Below, piece by piece: positions 12,186-24,083 of a stretch of 64,000 nucleotides of DNA. The translations under genes and the position numbers were made by a program. A model generated the notes under the pieces. That model did not search any database and was not told where the DNA came from. It worked only from the letters and a program-made list of their open reading frames with translations. The stretch covers positions 2,505,831 to 2,569,830 of the forward strand of contig VJWN01000002.1 of NCBI GenBank assembly GCA_007644065.1, given 5' to 3'. Each line of letters opens with the position of its first letter. Within the stretch, counting starts at the first letter, position 1. This DNA is from Margaritispora aquatica (lineage: Eukaryota; Ascomycota; Leotiomycetes; Helotiales; Discinellaceae).

Positions 12186-13086
12186 GTTGGTCGGGCTGAA
12201 GTGCTTGTGAGGTCATACTCCGCTGTCATAATTTAATTTTATCTGAGATTTGAGCTGTGGAAAGGGGATGGCGGAAGTTAGTGTGAAGCTCAGAACATAT
12301 TTAATCATGTAATGAGATGAGTGCACATACCTGCTGATATTCGACCCTGATTCTAAGTGCAAAATGTGAAGTTGGAGATGCATTGTGAAGTGACGAAGAA
12401 GTAGTCGCAGCATCGGGATAGCGTTGCACATCTAATTCGATGTGCGCCATATGATGGACGCTCCTTGAGCATGATTGAGAATCAAGAGCCACCACAGTCT
12501 CACACCCATCATCATCGTCTTCGAGCAAGTAAGCAAGATTGGGTGTTTAAAAATAAACTGAATTCAAACAGCAGAAATGAAGTAATTATATCTCGAAACC
12601 ACAGCGTTGAAAGTTCTGTAAACTAACACATTAAAGTGATGCACCAAGCAATTGAAAAAGGCCATTAAGAAATAACGGCATTAGCTCTCAGAAACTTAAA
12701 ACATGGAAGCTAAGAGATAGTCCAAGATCAGGTAAAAATGAAAATAGCACGAACAATCGTCACAGGCTCTGCTTTCTCCATAATAGAGACGCATGGTTTA
12801 GGAGAGAAGATCGCTCAAGAGAAGTGCAAGGCCAGACAGCCCATTCCATTTTCGCTGGAGGTAAATAAGGGAGGGAGCGTGAAACAAAATTTATTATGCA
12901 GAAGAACTAATACTCGGGTATTGATCGAAGAAAAGAAAGCTTCGCGGCATTACCAAACATGAAATGTATTACTCCATGCATAGCAAGATCGGTCGGTTCG
13001 CTTGCTGCCACTGTGAACACATCCAAGTCGAAACAGGTGACTATGAAGCAATTAAATCAAGCAAAGTAACTTTAAAACCCTTCCAA
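12186..13086. other. Intergenic spacer between convergent genes
   Basis: The 3' ends of the subtilase and the B-box gene face each other here. The sequence is AT-rich. Small open frames at 12213-12528 and 12738-12962 have no motif. Confidence 0.5.
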
Positions 13087-14181
13087 TCAGTTAGGCTTCC
13101 GCCACTTGACCCACCTATGGCTCTTCTCCTCCCTCCCGACATCAGGCCCCATATGCCCCTCCTTCCAACATGCAGCGCAGTACAGATCGCCATCACAACC
13201 CACACACTTGACCGTCGCATCATCCTGACAGATAATGCACCAGCTATCCACATCATCATCCGTGTACTTCTTTTGGATAGTTGGGATAGGCTTATCGATT
13301 GGTTTGAATGTGGGGGCTGAAGGTAGACCGAGGGAGTCGGTTTGTGATTTGAGGACAGGGAGCGTCGTTGGTGTTGACGGGAATGGCGATGTTGACGGAG
13401 ATGGGGAGGAGGAGGGCGTACGAAGGGCAGCCATACGGGCTGTGATTGAAGATGTGAAATCTGCGTCTGAGGTTTGAGGGGCTGTGTCGTGCAGTGTGGT
13501 TGGTGTGGAGGGGAGAGAGAGGCTGACTTCCTCAGAATCGGGAGGATTGTCCTTTTCTAAACTGACTTCATCCATTGCCCTGGCTATGATGTCCTCTGTT
13601 TCACGAGACTCAAGTGCCATTCGTTCTTCTCTGGAAGGTCTGTAGGTAGGCTCATCTTGTGTATCACCATCTTCATCATCGTCGTTGTCGGTAGAAAATA
13701 CAGACATATCCAAGTCTCGAGTCAAGAGATTGGCACTCCTTATTTTCCCATCCTTGTTTTGGTCTCCTGCTCCAGATTCTGTGTCCGCCTGCACTTCATC
13801 AAGGGGCAAGGCTGTACGAGCTTCGTCGAGCAGCTTCTGAATGTCATTTGGGTCATCAGGATCAAGAGTCCACTGATCTTCAGGTCCAAGTTCAGCAAGC
13901 AGTTCATCTAGAGTCTTGTCATCCGTATCAAGCGCATGTGGATTCCTCAACGGATCATCGTCATCATATTTTGGCTGAGAGGTTGGAATGGAGGGAAATG
14001 AATGCAAGAATTCATTTTCCGGCCCGGGTGTTGACTTGGATGATTGCGTTTTTGATGGCATCGCCGACGAGGATGAGGGCGAAGCAGACGCATTCCGTAG
14101 ACTCCTCAAACGTGCCGAGAGATCTTGTTCAGGTGTAGATGGATTTGATGAAATAGATACAGGTCTAGCGATTCTCAGCAT
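13087..14181 (-). CDS. B-box zinc-finger protein, ANCHR/ZFYVE19-like
   Basis: Single-exon gene of 364 aa. The N-terminal two thirds are disordered, acidic and Ser/Pro/Thr-rich, with short helices such as LDELLAEL and IQKLLDEA that resemble MIT-interacting motifs. The C-terminus (from about residue 315) holds a compact Cys/His cluster, [18 protein letters not shown] followed by [10 protein letters not shown], that should bind two zinc ions. This arrangement matches the abscission/NoCut checkpoint regulator ANCHR, which works with ESCRT-III and Vps4 late in cytokinesis. The functional transfer is inference from the motif pattern. Start 14181 is the first ATG of the frame. Confidence 0.75.
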   Translation of the reverse strand: MLRIARPVSISSNPSTPEQDLSARLRSLRNASASPSSSSAMPSKTQSSKSTPGPENEFLHSFPSIPTSQPKYDDDDPLRNPHALDTDDKTLDELLAELGPEDQWTLDPDDPNDIQKLLDEARTALPLDEVQADTESGAGDQNKDGKIRSANLLTRDLDMSVFSTDNDDDEDGDTQDEPTYRPSREERMALESRETEDIIARAMDEVSLEKDNPPDSEEVSLSLPSTPTTLHDTAPQTSDADFTSSITARMAALRTPSSSPSPSTSPFPSTPTTLPVLKSQTDSLGLPSAPTFKPIDKPIPTIQKKYTDDDVDSWCIICQDDATVKCVGCDGDLYCAACWKEGHMGPDVGREEKSHRWVKWRKPN

Positions 14182-14842
14182 GTGACATGATTACGGATTG
14201 GTTGGGATTATCACTTCGCCAGATCGAGCTTTATGCTAGATTTCTTGAGGGCATTTAGGCGATCAAGAAGATGGTTATCATAACTTGGTGGGTCACTCAT
14301 TTCGAAGAAAATGTTTCTTTGGTGATAGTTAGGTTTGAAAGATGAGATTCATGTTTGACATTTAGGCTTCGTGACTGGTGTCGTCAGGCAAGGCTGACAA
14401 AGCCTCGTGACACCGACAACTCCCTCGTGGTGGACGAATTGATTCTGGCGAATCTTGTTCCTGCGATTTCTGACTAGTAAGCATTTGCACGAATGGAGCA
14501 GAAGATTAATCAAATTAGAAGGTAGGTATTCAGAGAGAAGATTGTTTTTTCATCAGGGCCTCAGCGTGCAAATAGAGGTAGTATCGTAGGAGGCGCGATA
14601 GACACCAAAATCCACAACTGAGATCAGACTAAGGATGACGATACTTTGGTTTTCATCATAATACCAACAGATCAGAAGGAAAGAAATGGCTTGGACTTAC
14701 GTCGATTTCCTGCAAGATATGCATCACATAACTCTCAAGGCTTATATAGCTGGAGGTATCCTGCAAATCTTTTGCTTGATAATGAACCTTACTGCCACTC
14801 GCTGACAAGATATTTGATGCTTGTGCCACTTCCAAAGTCACT
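14182..14842. other. Intergenic spacer
   Basis: This is the upstream region of the B-box gene and the 3' flank of the next minus-strand gene. A minus-strand open frame at 14656-15087 is a shadow of the downstream gene in another frame. No other signal was seen. Confidence 0.5.
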
Positions 14843-15608
14843 TCAATCATCATAAGAGATTTGCCGTCTTTTCGCCATGCTTGGCCTTGCATCAGTACCC
14901 CCCTCCATATCATCGTACTCAAGCCCATCAACACCCTTGTCCACAACATCCCAAGTCCTCTTTCGCAGATCAGGCTTGACATTTTGTTTGAAGAAACCCT
15001 TTGGTTTGGGCTCCCTTTGCTTTTGTCCCTGTTGTGGTTTCTGTGGCTGCTTCTTCTTTTTCTTAGACTTCTTCGACCCTGACCCATTACTTACACCTGG
15101 AGGGGTTGCTGATTCGGTCGCATCGTCTTCGAGCTCGCCATCTTCGAGATTTGACTCCATGACCGGTCCTATGATAGGTCTGAGAGGTGCTTCGATGGGC
15201 GTGACAATAGGTTCAACAACTTGCTTGATGGACGTTGGTGTATATGCTCCTGAATTGGCAGGAGAATCTCCAGCCTCTTCTGCTTCCTTCGCGTGTCTTC
15301 GCTTTCGCAGAAGAGTCTGGATCTCCGAGTGCCTGAAGATGGCGATTTGCTCGTCCGTCAAGGTACGCTTGACTCCATCTGGGTAATATCCCAGCCCATC
15401 ATCGTCCTCCTCCTCAAGATATACCTCGCCATCGCCAACTTCGGAATATTCATCTTCCTCTGGCCCGAGAAACTGAGACGTGAAATGGATGGTTGAGGCG
15501 GTGGAGAAGTGAGCTGCTTGGAACTTTGCGAGCTCGTCCTAATCCTTGTTAGTACTTGAAAGTAGAAAGAAAAAGAACAAATACCTCTGCGAGTATTGGA
15601 GCAGCCAT
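14843..15608 (-). CDS. Conserved fungal protein with basic Lys/Gln-rich tail (function unknown)
   Basis: Two exons, 15585-15608 and 14843-15538, flank a 46-nt intron and encode 239 aa. The first exon gives only eight residues (MAAPILAE). Without it the conserved-looking acidic segment EEDEYSEVGDGEVYLEEEDD and the motif GYYPDGVKRTLTDEQIAIFR would lack a start. A helix (FRHSEIQTLLRKRRH) follows, then a disordered region ending in a lysine tract (SKKSKKKKKQ) and Gln/Pro repeats that look like a nuclear or nucleolar localisation signal. It may belong to a fungal DUF3807-type family, but I am not certain. The small size, basic tail and no membrane segment suggest a nuclear role. Confidence 0.75.
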
Positions 15609-16309
15609 GATAATGGCAATGCTTGTCGGAACGCGTTTCAAATCGTGATTTCTTACATGTTCAAATCATTGAAGTGCAGTTGATGGAAGCAGCTTCGATC
15701 ACTAGGATAAATTTATACGGTAGCCGAATTGCCCAAATGACTTTCGGTAACTGCTACAGAATGGGAATGCCTTAGATTCCTCTCCAAATAATTCAGATCA
15801 ATGATAATATTTGTCGTATATCATGTAAGAAGTGATCTTTTACACGAGCTAAGGAAAATTTCAATTCTTGGTTATATTTAAATGTGGTGAATTTCTGTCC
15901 ACTTAGTCCTCAGCTCTACCTAGTCTTTATTTAGACACATGAGCAACTTCACTTCTTTACCTCTGTAGCATACCTTATGCTTCCTGAAGAGATCTTACCA
16001 AATCTCTCTCCAATATGCATGCCGGAGAGTATTCTTTGCGGTTTCAGTAATCTATCATTGTCTGAGCTCCTGGTTGGCAAACATTCAGCACCCGCGACTG
16101 CTTGTCACTTCTGGTGGCATCGTTTGTTCTACCTGCAGGGCTCATGGCTTGCTGAAAGAGCTGGATTTTCATGATTATAACTCTAAGCAACGGAGAAGGC
16201 TTGATATTGGTCGCTACCGTCTCATCTCGTGGCGAGTCATAGTAAAGAATATCAGCATATCTAATGCAGTCCCAAAATTTATATTGGAATCGAGAAGACG
16301 TGATGGGTC
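15609..16309. other. Intergenic spacer
   Basis: AT-rich region between two minus-strand genes, carrying the promoter of the gene ending at 14843. Open frames at 15977-16346 on both strands have no motif. Confidence 0.5.
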
Positions 16310-17172
16310 TCATCTCAGAAGAGCCATAGCAGTTTGGAATGCTTGAACGACATTATCATCTAGGGGATAGTTAACAATTGGTAAAAAAAAAAATCTGAAC
16401 ATGAGGTTACTTACAATGAGCCACCTTTTCAGCTAGTGTGTTCTCCGCCATGTTCACATACATCTCACGAGTCTTCAAGCTACAGTGGTATTAGTGAATG
16501 AACGAGAATGCTTCGCGGGAAATGACATACCGCTTCGAAGCTCGATCAGTATCGCGAGCAGATGCCGAACGGGCCCATATAGCAAAACACTAACAGACAT
16601 AAGCGTAACTCTCGTACCTCGCTGCTGGAACCGAGACTCACATCCGCAAATCTATCAAAATCTGCAACAAGCTCTGCCTCATCCTTAACAATGATACTGA
16701 GCTCATTGTAGTAGCGCTTTTGAAAATCGGCCATGTCAAAATCTTCTAAATCATAGCTTGAATCACCTTCATCCGTGTCGGCTGGACTGGTGCCTCGCTC
16801 ACTTGGCTGAAGACTTCGTGTGCCCGAAGAGCGGGAAACTTCGCGAGCTTGGGGAAGTGGGGTTTGAAGACCTCCTCTATGAGATGGGTTTGTAGCCGGC
16901 ACTCGAACTTTGTCCGCCTGTTCGGGAAATGGATGGACCTCAGGAAGACTCCCTGCACGCTCATGATCCTCGTTTGCGTCAATTTCTGAGGGAGCTCCTC
17001 GGCCAGCCTCAGATATCAGGCCTGGAGAATAAGCTCTATACTGGGAAGGTTGAGAAGGAGATGGAGTTCTCTCCTCCATGTGACCGGCTTGGGAAGCATT
17101 GCGCAAAGCGGTGTTTGGGGTGGGCTTTCTCAAGACTGGCCGAGGTGTCTTTGGAGATCCAGTCGATGACAT
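16310..17172 (-). CDS. Conserved fungal hypothetical protein with C-terminal helical domain
   Basis: Four exons, 16642-17172, 16531-16589, 16415-16479 and 16310-16359, with introns of 52, 51 and 55 nt, give 234 aa. The first ~135 residues are disordered, rich in Ser, Pro, Thr and Arg (TPRPVLRKPTPNTALR), with many possible phosphorylation sites. The remainder is helical and well ordered across all three splice junctions (YYNELSIIVKDEAELV, FAIWARSASARD, TREMYVNMAENTLAEKV, DNVVQAFQTAMALLR). I do not recognise the family. It is divergent from the Atg14/Vps38-type gene, 463 bp away, which could mean co-regulation but is not evidence of shared function. Confidence 0.75.
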
Positions 17173-17635
17173 GTTGAGCTAGATACAGTCAATAATGTGA
17201 ATTTGAATTTGATTATTATTTGTCAATAGTTTAGCTGAAAAAAGCAGATAAGTAGACGTAGTCTGGAATGACGAAGTTCGTCAAAGGTAACGCGTGATAG
17301 AGTAATGGATGCTCTGTGCATCAACGCCAAGTCACATGACTACACAATCCCGATAAGATGGCTTATCGTCCCTAGCCGACATCATTGTTCTTTCACCGGA
17401 CAGCCTTGTGCTCATTCCTTACTCTCGCTACCTAATATGACGGATGCAAACCACACACTTATTTTGGACATTATTAACCTATAGAACTCCTGTATGATTC
17501 ACCGCGTATACCTTTGTTAAGATATGCGTAACTCTGGCAACTCAGGACTTGCCACATCTCCAACAACTACATCGATACATCGAAGAGTACGCAGCCTCTC
17601 AGCAGACAACGAATCATCGCTGTAGCCTTCAAGAC
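17173..17635. promoter_or_regulatory. Divergent promoter region with an upstream ORF for the Atg14/Vps38-type gene
   Basis: This 463-bp spacer separates two divergent start codons. GTCACATGAC near 17332-17341 is an E-box/CACATG-like element. On the plus strand an ATG at 17524 opens a 33-codon frame that stops at 17623, 13 nt before the main ATG at 17636. If transcription starts upstream, this is an upstream ORF that could limit initiation at the main start. Confidence 0.45.
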
Positions 17636-19222
17636 ATGCAGTGTGATATTTGCTTTCGAACTGGCGGCCATAAACTACCTTTCCTCTGCCCTACAGATGC
17701 GCGAAACAAATTGTACGATGGGCGAATCCAAAATGCTCGAATACTGCTTGAGAAGGAGGCTCTCGATCAACAGATAACTGCTTTGCTTTTGCGGGACGAC
17801 AAAACGCAAGATGGCTCTGCAGCAGAAGTATCGGGGAGGAAGATCGAGGTTGAAATGTTAAATGCCGAGAGAGAACAAGCTATGGATCGAACACAGCAAA
17901 TAATCAGTCGGGCAGATTTGCTACGAGCAAATATCGAGAGTGCCAGGGCGGATCTTGCAAAGAGGAAAGCAAATATTGCACGCAGAAAGTCAGACATGGC
18001 ATCTGCCTCGAACGGAGTCGAAGCTAGACGATCTCGTCAAGTAGAGGAGACGGAAAAAGCAACACGCATGACAAGATTCAAGTGGAATCAAGTACATAAT
18101 ACAACTGCCTCGTCTAGGACATTCCTTTGTGGAGAAGCCGCCAAACTGTATGGTCTGAAGAAATCCAGACGGAATGGCGGGGCAGAAGAATATAGGATTG
18201 GAGGGGTAGGCATCATGAACTTGAAAGCTTTGAACAGTAAGTTCGATGAAGAGTACGGTATTGAAGATATTGATCACTTCATAGCTGCCAGTCCTGCCCA
18301 GATTTCGACAGCATTGTCCCATATTGTGCATCTCTTGATGCTCTCCACGCATTATTTAGCCATACGTTTACCAGCGGAAATCACGTTGCCACATCGAGAT
18401 TATCCTCTGCCTACAATATTTTCATTATCTCAATCATACAAGCATACCAATGTTCCATTCCCAGGGTCGCCTGGGCAGTCATCAAGCACGAGTCCAACGG
18501 CTTCACGGCACGCTGAATCCCCTCAACAGTTGCAGCCTCATCCACGACCTCTTTTCATTCATAAACCATTACCTCTACTAGCGTCAGAAGATGGGCAGGC
18601 CTATAGTCTCTTCCTAGAAGGTGTATCACTCCTCGCCTACGATATTGCCTGGCTTTGCAAGAGTCAAGGCCTTTCAGTAGGAGATGAGGGGAGCTGGGAA
18701 GACATTTGCAACATAGGTCAAAATCTTTACAACCTACTAATTGGTGTTCGTCCTCGCCCACCACCTTCAAGTCGACCCTCATCCACTCAAACTACACCCA
18801 GCAAAGAGTCCACTCCTGACCCCGAAGAGCGTAAACCAACGACCCATTCATTAGTAGGTAAATACTCCCACGGCACGGCACACTCCTTCCTTGGCAGTAG
18901 CGAGGGCACGGATTTCATCCGTTCATGGAAACTGCTCAGCCCGATGAAAGTCAACGATTCTCTGAAGAAGCGTCTCCTCACCGAGAGCTCAGGTGCAGAG
19001 TGGGAGATGCTAGAAGAGGGAGCCTGGACAGCAGACAACCAAATTGGAGGCGACGGTGTGGTGATTGGGAATGGTATGGATCCTGGACGCAGCATGGCGC
19101 CTGGTATGCAGAGTTTCATGAGCATGAGAACTGTGATGGATGCTGCTGAGCTGGGTGGCGCCGGTGCTGATGGCGAGAGGAAGCCTGGCAGTAGTGGGTG
19201 GACCAAGTTGAAGCCTCGATAA
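17636..19222 (+). CDS. Atg14/Vps38 (Barkor/UVRAG-type) subunit of the Vps34 PI3-kinase complex
   Basis: Single-exon, 528 aa. The N-terminus has a Cys motif (CDICF, then LPFLC) like the zinc-binding N-terminus of Atg14. It is followed by the family signature DARNKLYDGRIQNARILLEKE and about 100 residues of coiled coil (RTQQIISRADLLRANIESAR). The central part has the Vps38/Atg14 domain (ALSHIVHLLMLSTHYLAIRLP and FLEGVSLLAYDIAWLCKSQG). The C-terminus is disordered. These subunits direct Vps34-Vps15-Vps30 to autophagosome or endosome membranes. The Cys motif favours Atg14 over Vps38. The frame is open upstream to 17549 but without ATG, so 17636 is chosen. Confidence 0.85.
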   Translation: MQCDICFRTGGHKLPFLCPTDARNKLYDGRIQNARILLEKEALDQQITALLLRDDKTQDGSAAEVSGRKIEVEMLNAEREQAMDRTQQIISRADLLRANIESARADLAKRKANIARRKSDMASASNGVEARRSRQVEETEKATRMTRFKWNQVHNTTASSRTFLCGEAAKLYGLKKSRRNGGAEEYRIGGVGIMNLKALNSKFDEEYGIEDIDHFIAASPAQISTALSHIVHLLMLSTHYLAIRLPAEITLPHRDYPLPTIFSLSQSYKHTNVPFPGSPGQSSSTSPTASRHAESPQQLQPHPRPLFIHKPLPLLASEDGQAYSLFLEGVSLLAYDIAWLCKSQGLSVGDEGSWEDICNIGQNLYNLLIGVRPRPPPSSRPSSTQTTPSKESTPDPEERKPTTHSLVGKYSHGTAHSFLGSSEGTDFIRSWKLLSPMKVNDSLKKRLLTESSGAEWEMLEEGAWTADNQIGGDGVVIGNGMDPGRSMAPGMQSFMSMRTVMDAAELGGAGADGERKPGSSGWTKLKPR

Positions 19223-21657
19223 GGCGCAGAGCGATGAAGCCAGACCTCACTTTCGTCCTAGATGTGTTAGCTTTGGAGTTGGGTTCTGGAATACATGTGG
19301 GGGTTTCGTGAGTTGTTCACTAAACGTGTAACATATTACCTAGATTAGATTTCAGACAAAGATATGTGCCATTTAAGATAGCCTTATTTTTCTCAGCCAA
19401 GTACGAAAGTAGTGAGAGATTTCGACCCGTTTTACGCCTGAACCACTGGAACTTTCAAACAACTCTATAGATCTGAGTCAAATTATTCTCTGCAATGCCA
19501 CAATAATTGTGAAAGCACTTTCACTGGTTCTCAAATAACCAATATCATCTCATCTCATATCATATCATCTCATCCTACCACTCAAACAAGCTTCCCTCAG
19601 AGTTCGAAGTCGCTGCTCGCTTCTGGCATCCGGTTGGTTGGGAGGAGCCGCCCCTCATGTCCTCTAAATCTCATCTCAAAAACAACACTCGAAAAACATT
19701 ATTGGAACGAAACAACATCCCGTTTGCACTGCAATCCTGCAGAGGGCGGATCGGTGGCAAACAAATGCTTTGATTTTTTCGGATCCTGAGTCGTGGTGCT
19801 CGGGTGGGGAATGCGGTTGCCAGCCTCCCAAGCAAAGTCAATGAGGCACATAGGTACTTGCGGCTTGGCAATCCACATTCTTCCTCCCAGCCTGGCTACC
19901 GAATAATGAATGTGTAGATTTCAATTTGAATGATGGTTAACATCTACCACGCATCCACGATGACCCGAAACTCTGGCTCATGCCCAACTGAGAAATCAAA
20001 CGTGGTCTTGGCCACGAGGCTGGCCGCCCTCGAAGGTTGAATTTGGTCTTGGGCGAGGCCGTCTACTTGCCGCAAACATGCATGTGTTGGTGTTTCTTAA
20101 GTGAGGATAAGCTTAAACGCATGTCGCGTTAATTGGGACGATACGTAAACATAAGAGATCAAGTTTGGTCGCTCAATTTTTCTTTAACGAGGAATGTGAG
20201 TTGAGCTTTGTCGGGATATTCTGAGAGCCCATCACATCGTAAAACCTAAACGAGGGGCAATACACTTAGGTTAAAAAGATATCAGTTTAGGACACAACGC
20301 TTCTTAGAACATTACAAGACTGCTAGCATCGTAGTGCATAGCAGAGATAGCATGAATCGAGGCTGCTCAGATCCAAGTGCTGGCCCGGGAGGCATTAACA
20401 GAGAACAAGACAATGCTTACTTGCCTGACATGAAATCTGTAGGGAATTCAAAACCTGTAAAACCTGCCATGTATACCATATTACGGTCCGAAGAGGGGAG
20501 AGATAGGCACGGGAATAGCAGCTGATGATTGCCAATCGTATGTCTGTCTAGGGTTTTCGAACATCCAGTATATACACTACGCTACATATTGGAAGCTCTC
20601 TCACACGGTCTCAAGCGAAACTACACGAACGGTGAGCGAATCCGAAACAAAACACAACATGATATGGCCAGCGCATCCAGACCTGAATAAAGAAAACACT
20701 AGCTCACAGCATGCTCGAAAGATAACAATCAAGTAGAAAGAGATAACAACATCAGATCACCACAGGCAATGAAGAGCACCTCGCTCATCACATGGAAATC
20801 AAGCACATCATGAGAAACAAGGAAGAATCAGACGGCAAGTAACAAACAAGAAAAAGAAAGAAGAAAAAAACAAGATATGATCCTAGTACGACATCTGAGT
20901 CATCACGATTCTAGACCAGCAGAGACGGATGAAGAAGTCGATTATATGCAAAGAAGAAAAAAAAAAAAACTCGCAAGCAAGAGAAACGGCAAGGCACAAT
21001 CGAATCGAATCGCATCTCAACGGCTTTACTACACCTGCTTCCACTCCCAAGCCCACAAGATGCAAGAACCCACTTCATCCCTACGCCCTACGTAGATCAA
21101 GCCAGTGCCCACCTGCCACGATCTTCCCCTCCCCCCTCCGTTGCCTTCCTCCCGTGTCGCTGGACACCATGGGATGAACTGATACTGCAGGTGAAGAACG
21201 ATAAGGCATGCAGTGGGATAGGAAAACCCAAGGTAGAAAGAAGCTGAGTCCGACTCGCCACGTAGGTAGGAAAGTGCAGTAAGTACCTACGTAAGCGAGC
21301 AGGAACATGCAGGTCTAGACATATCTCAGTTCAGTAAATGGATAGTGAAGTAGGTGTGATGTACTTGCAGGAACAGATCCCGGAACCAGAACTAGAACGA
21401 GATGGATTCAAGAAGCAATTGTTAGCCTTAGCCTGTATGCATTTCCGCAAACCGAAGCACAGTTGTCGTTGAGAAGTAACCGAAGAGTAACGGTGACACG
21501 ACACACGAGCTCGCTCATCGGCCCAAACGGTACGGAGGTAAAGGTATTGTATGAACGAGATGTCTGACAAAGCGTACATACTCTACCTTACCTTACCTTA
21601 CCTTAAGGCAGTGTAATGCGAGACCATGTGATAATCACCCAGCATGAGGTAACCTCT

Positions 21658-21695
21658 TACCTACCTACCTACCTACCTACCTACCTACCTACCTA
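21658..21695 (+). repeat. TACC/CTAC tetranucleotide microsatellite
   Basis: An uninterrupted tract of about nine tetranucleotide units. A related pentanucleotide run (TACCT) lies about 60 bp upstream. Length variation between strains is likely. Confidence 0.9.
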
Positions 21696-23842
21696 TAAGC
21701 CAACCAACAAGCGAATTCTTCGTAGTAAGCAACACGACCTCCAACTGCCCCGGTGCAATCCCTCCGTGTCTCCGTTCCGTGATACCAAACTCATGAGAAG
21801 CACGATGCGCTGTCGCACTTGTTCCGGCCGATAGAGTATATCCAGCGGCACACCACAGGACGACGACAAGTATCAACGGGATTCCACCATCCTTCACGTC
21901 TCCCGAAAGGAAGCCCCAGACGATCCCACGCACACAAAATCCAAGTGCTCAGGCCAGGAACAGTAATGCCATGTGTCCGCCATGATGCAGGCACAACTCT
22001 CCCGACACCGAATCAAGGCACGTCGTCGTTGATATGCGGTACCTTATCCAGGAACATTCGCAAGCACCAATCTGCTGGGGGGAAAGGAAAAACCTTGTGC
22101 AAGGAAGAATTGGGTTTTCACAAACTTATGCACCTCCTCGGCCAAACTCCATGCTCCATTTGTAACTTATGCAGTGTTCTCATAATCATTCACAATCTAA
22201 TGCAGTGACATTATCCAGAATTATCCACTCATAAAAATTCGCGCACAATCATTACATAACTTTCTTCTTTCGTGATCTCATGTGATGGCCATCTGGTCTG
22301 CCCTCTGGATATTCTATGTTGCCCCTCTTCTTCCAGTCTACCCTCCCCAATCTGACACACGCGCGGCCCAGAACCATCCCAAATTGCGCTTCATCTCTTC
22401 CTTTCGCCGATCTTCAAAATCCCCACCATAATAATCCATCCGGCCTTCCAAAAGCATGCGTGTCCAAATCGCGACAAGCCTCGCTTTCTATTCGCCAAAT
22501 GCCCTTAGCCGAGAGAGAGTAAACACCCGATTAGGCGATTACCTACTCACACCATACTGTAATTCGTCCACAAATCTCATGAATATCTCCAAGCAACGGC
22601 GCGTTCATCTCATCTCGCACTCTCACCTTTTCAGGCTCCGCCAACGCTTGAGTAATTTTACAGTTCATCACAACTCATTAGGCTCATGACGAGCCATCTC
22701 ATCTCGCCACGCACGCCGTCGTGTTCAGGTTTGTTTATGCGTACCTACGCAAGACATCGGATAGCGTACCGCTCACTCGCTCGCTCGCTCGCTCGTTGCG
22801 CTGTGCTTGTGTTTCTGTTTCTGTTTCTGTTTTCGTTTTCGTTTCGACTTCTCGTGTTCACCGTTGACAGCAGAGTGCGCGATCCGACTTTCAAACATCG
22901 GCTGAGCACCATCCATCCAAACTCCGTGATCCAGAGCCAAAAACATCATGTCTCTCATCGCCCTCTGAAACGCAGCCTCAAGTCTGATCTGAGCCAAAGA
23001 AGCTGCCATGTCATCTCCAATCCAGAGGTCAAATTAGACACCAAGTCCAAAAAGAAACAGGGTATGCAAGCTCACATCACCCCTCCTCCCTATTCCATAC
23101 AGTATCATATTATTCCACACTTCTCCAATCACAGGATCCACAGCCAAGATTAACGTTCCCCATGCTGCCCCACCGACCGCCTCTCCTGCCTACCCTGCGC
23201 TAGAAACAGACTTCTGGGCTCTTCCAATGATTGGATGAACGGATCCTACTGTATTATTCGCTGTCAACCCTGCATCCCAGACCACCTAGCTTCAGGGGAA
23301 GTAACCACTTAGCATCTTGCCCTGACGCCTTCAGGTACGCGTTGATGCTCCACTGGACTCCACTCACTCCACATGCGATTCGCATTGTCGACGTCTGTTC
23401 ATCCCAATCTCCCTTTCTCCCCCTGCCTCATCCCGGAGATGCTTGTCAGCGCTCTCGACTTGGAGTGAAATGTCCCAAATGCCCCAAATTGCCCCCAAAT
23501 TGCCCCCAAATCATGGACAACTCAGTGGTCCAGGAGTCAGCACCAAGCACCAAGAATTGGACCCAAGCTGTCCAAGTTCCAGCGTTCCACCTGCCCAGAC
23601 AACGCAACCCATCCCAGGCCATCAAAGCCCGCAGCAACCACATTGACCATACGGCCCACCCACCCACCTGAACCCAAGTCAGACCCCCATATCCCTCCCA
23701 CAGTCCCATCCTGCATCTCTTCCTTTTCTTCCTTCCATCTATCTCACTTTCTGTCTTTCTCTCATTATCGCAAATCGCCATCCATAAGGACTCAAGGTCG
23801 CTGCTGTTGCATTGCTTCCACCCACACTCATTTATCCACCAT

Positions 23843-23870
23843 TGTCTGTCTGTCTGTCTGTCTCTCTGTC
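23843..23870 (+). repeat. TGTC tetranucleotide microsatellite
   Basis: TGTC repeated about five times, then a TCTC variant, about 215 bp upstream of the Asp f 4-like start codon and within a pyrimidine-rich leader region. Confidence 0.85.
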
Positions 23871-24083
23871 CACCGAGCAATACATCGCTCACCATCACCA
23901 CGTTCCTTCAACTATACAGACAATCAGACTTCAACGGCCTCCTTTTTCGGAATTGATTTCACGATACCCCGTCATCTTATATAACGACAAGATTCAATTC
24001 AACTCGCTCACGCTAGCATATCTTGCTGTCAATCTGACATACTCGTACCACCACTGATATATATAAATTTCAATCATCTCAAT

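Larger units (their letters stand above)
19223..24083. other. Large non-coding spacer with microsatellites, upstream of the Asp f 4-like gene
   Basis: About 4.9 kb without a credible gene. Low-complexity tracts include ATCTC/ATC repeats near 19545-19575, a TACCT run near 21580-21605, a TACC run at about 21658-21695, CTCG repeats near 22775-22795, GTTTCT repeats near 22810-22846 and TGTC repeats near 23843-23870. The last kilobase is strongly pyrimidine-rich. Open frames here are composed of these repeats. The length suggests a long regulatory region or an unannotated non-coding transcript, but neither can be shown from sequence. Confidence 0.5.

Noticed and set aside
14656..15087. Minus-strand 143-codon frame rich in Arg/Lys/Ser
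   Set aside because: It is the alternate frame of the basic-tail protein gene at 14843-15608, whose own frame keeps the conserved motifs and a clean exon 1.
22686..23984. Several plus-strand frames of 110-155 codons
   Set aside because: They consist of Ser/Leu/Phe/Pro strings from pyrimidine-rich microsatellite DNA upstream of the Asp f 4-like gene.
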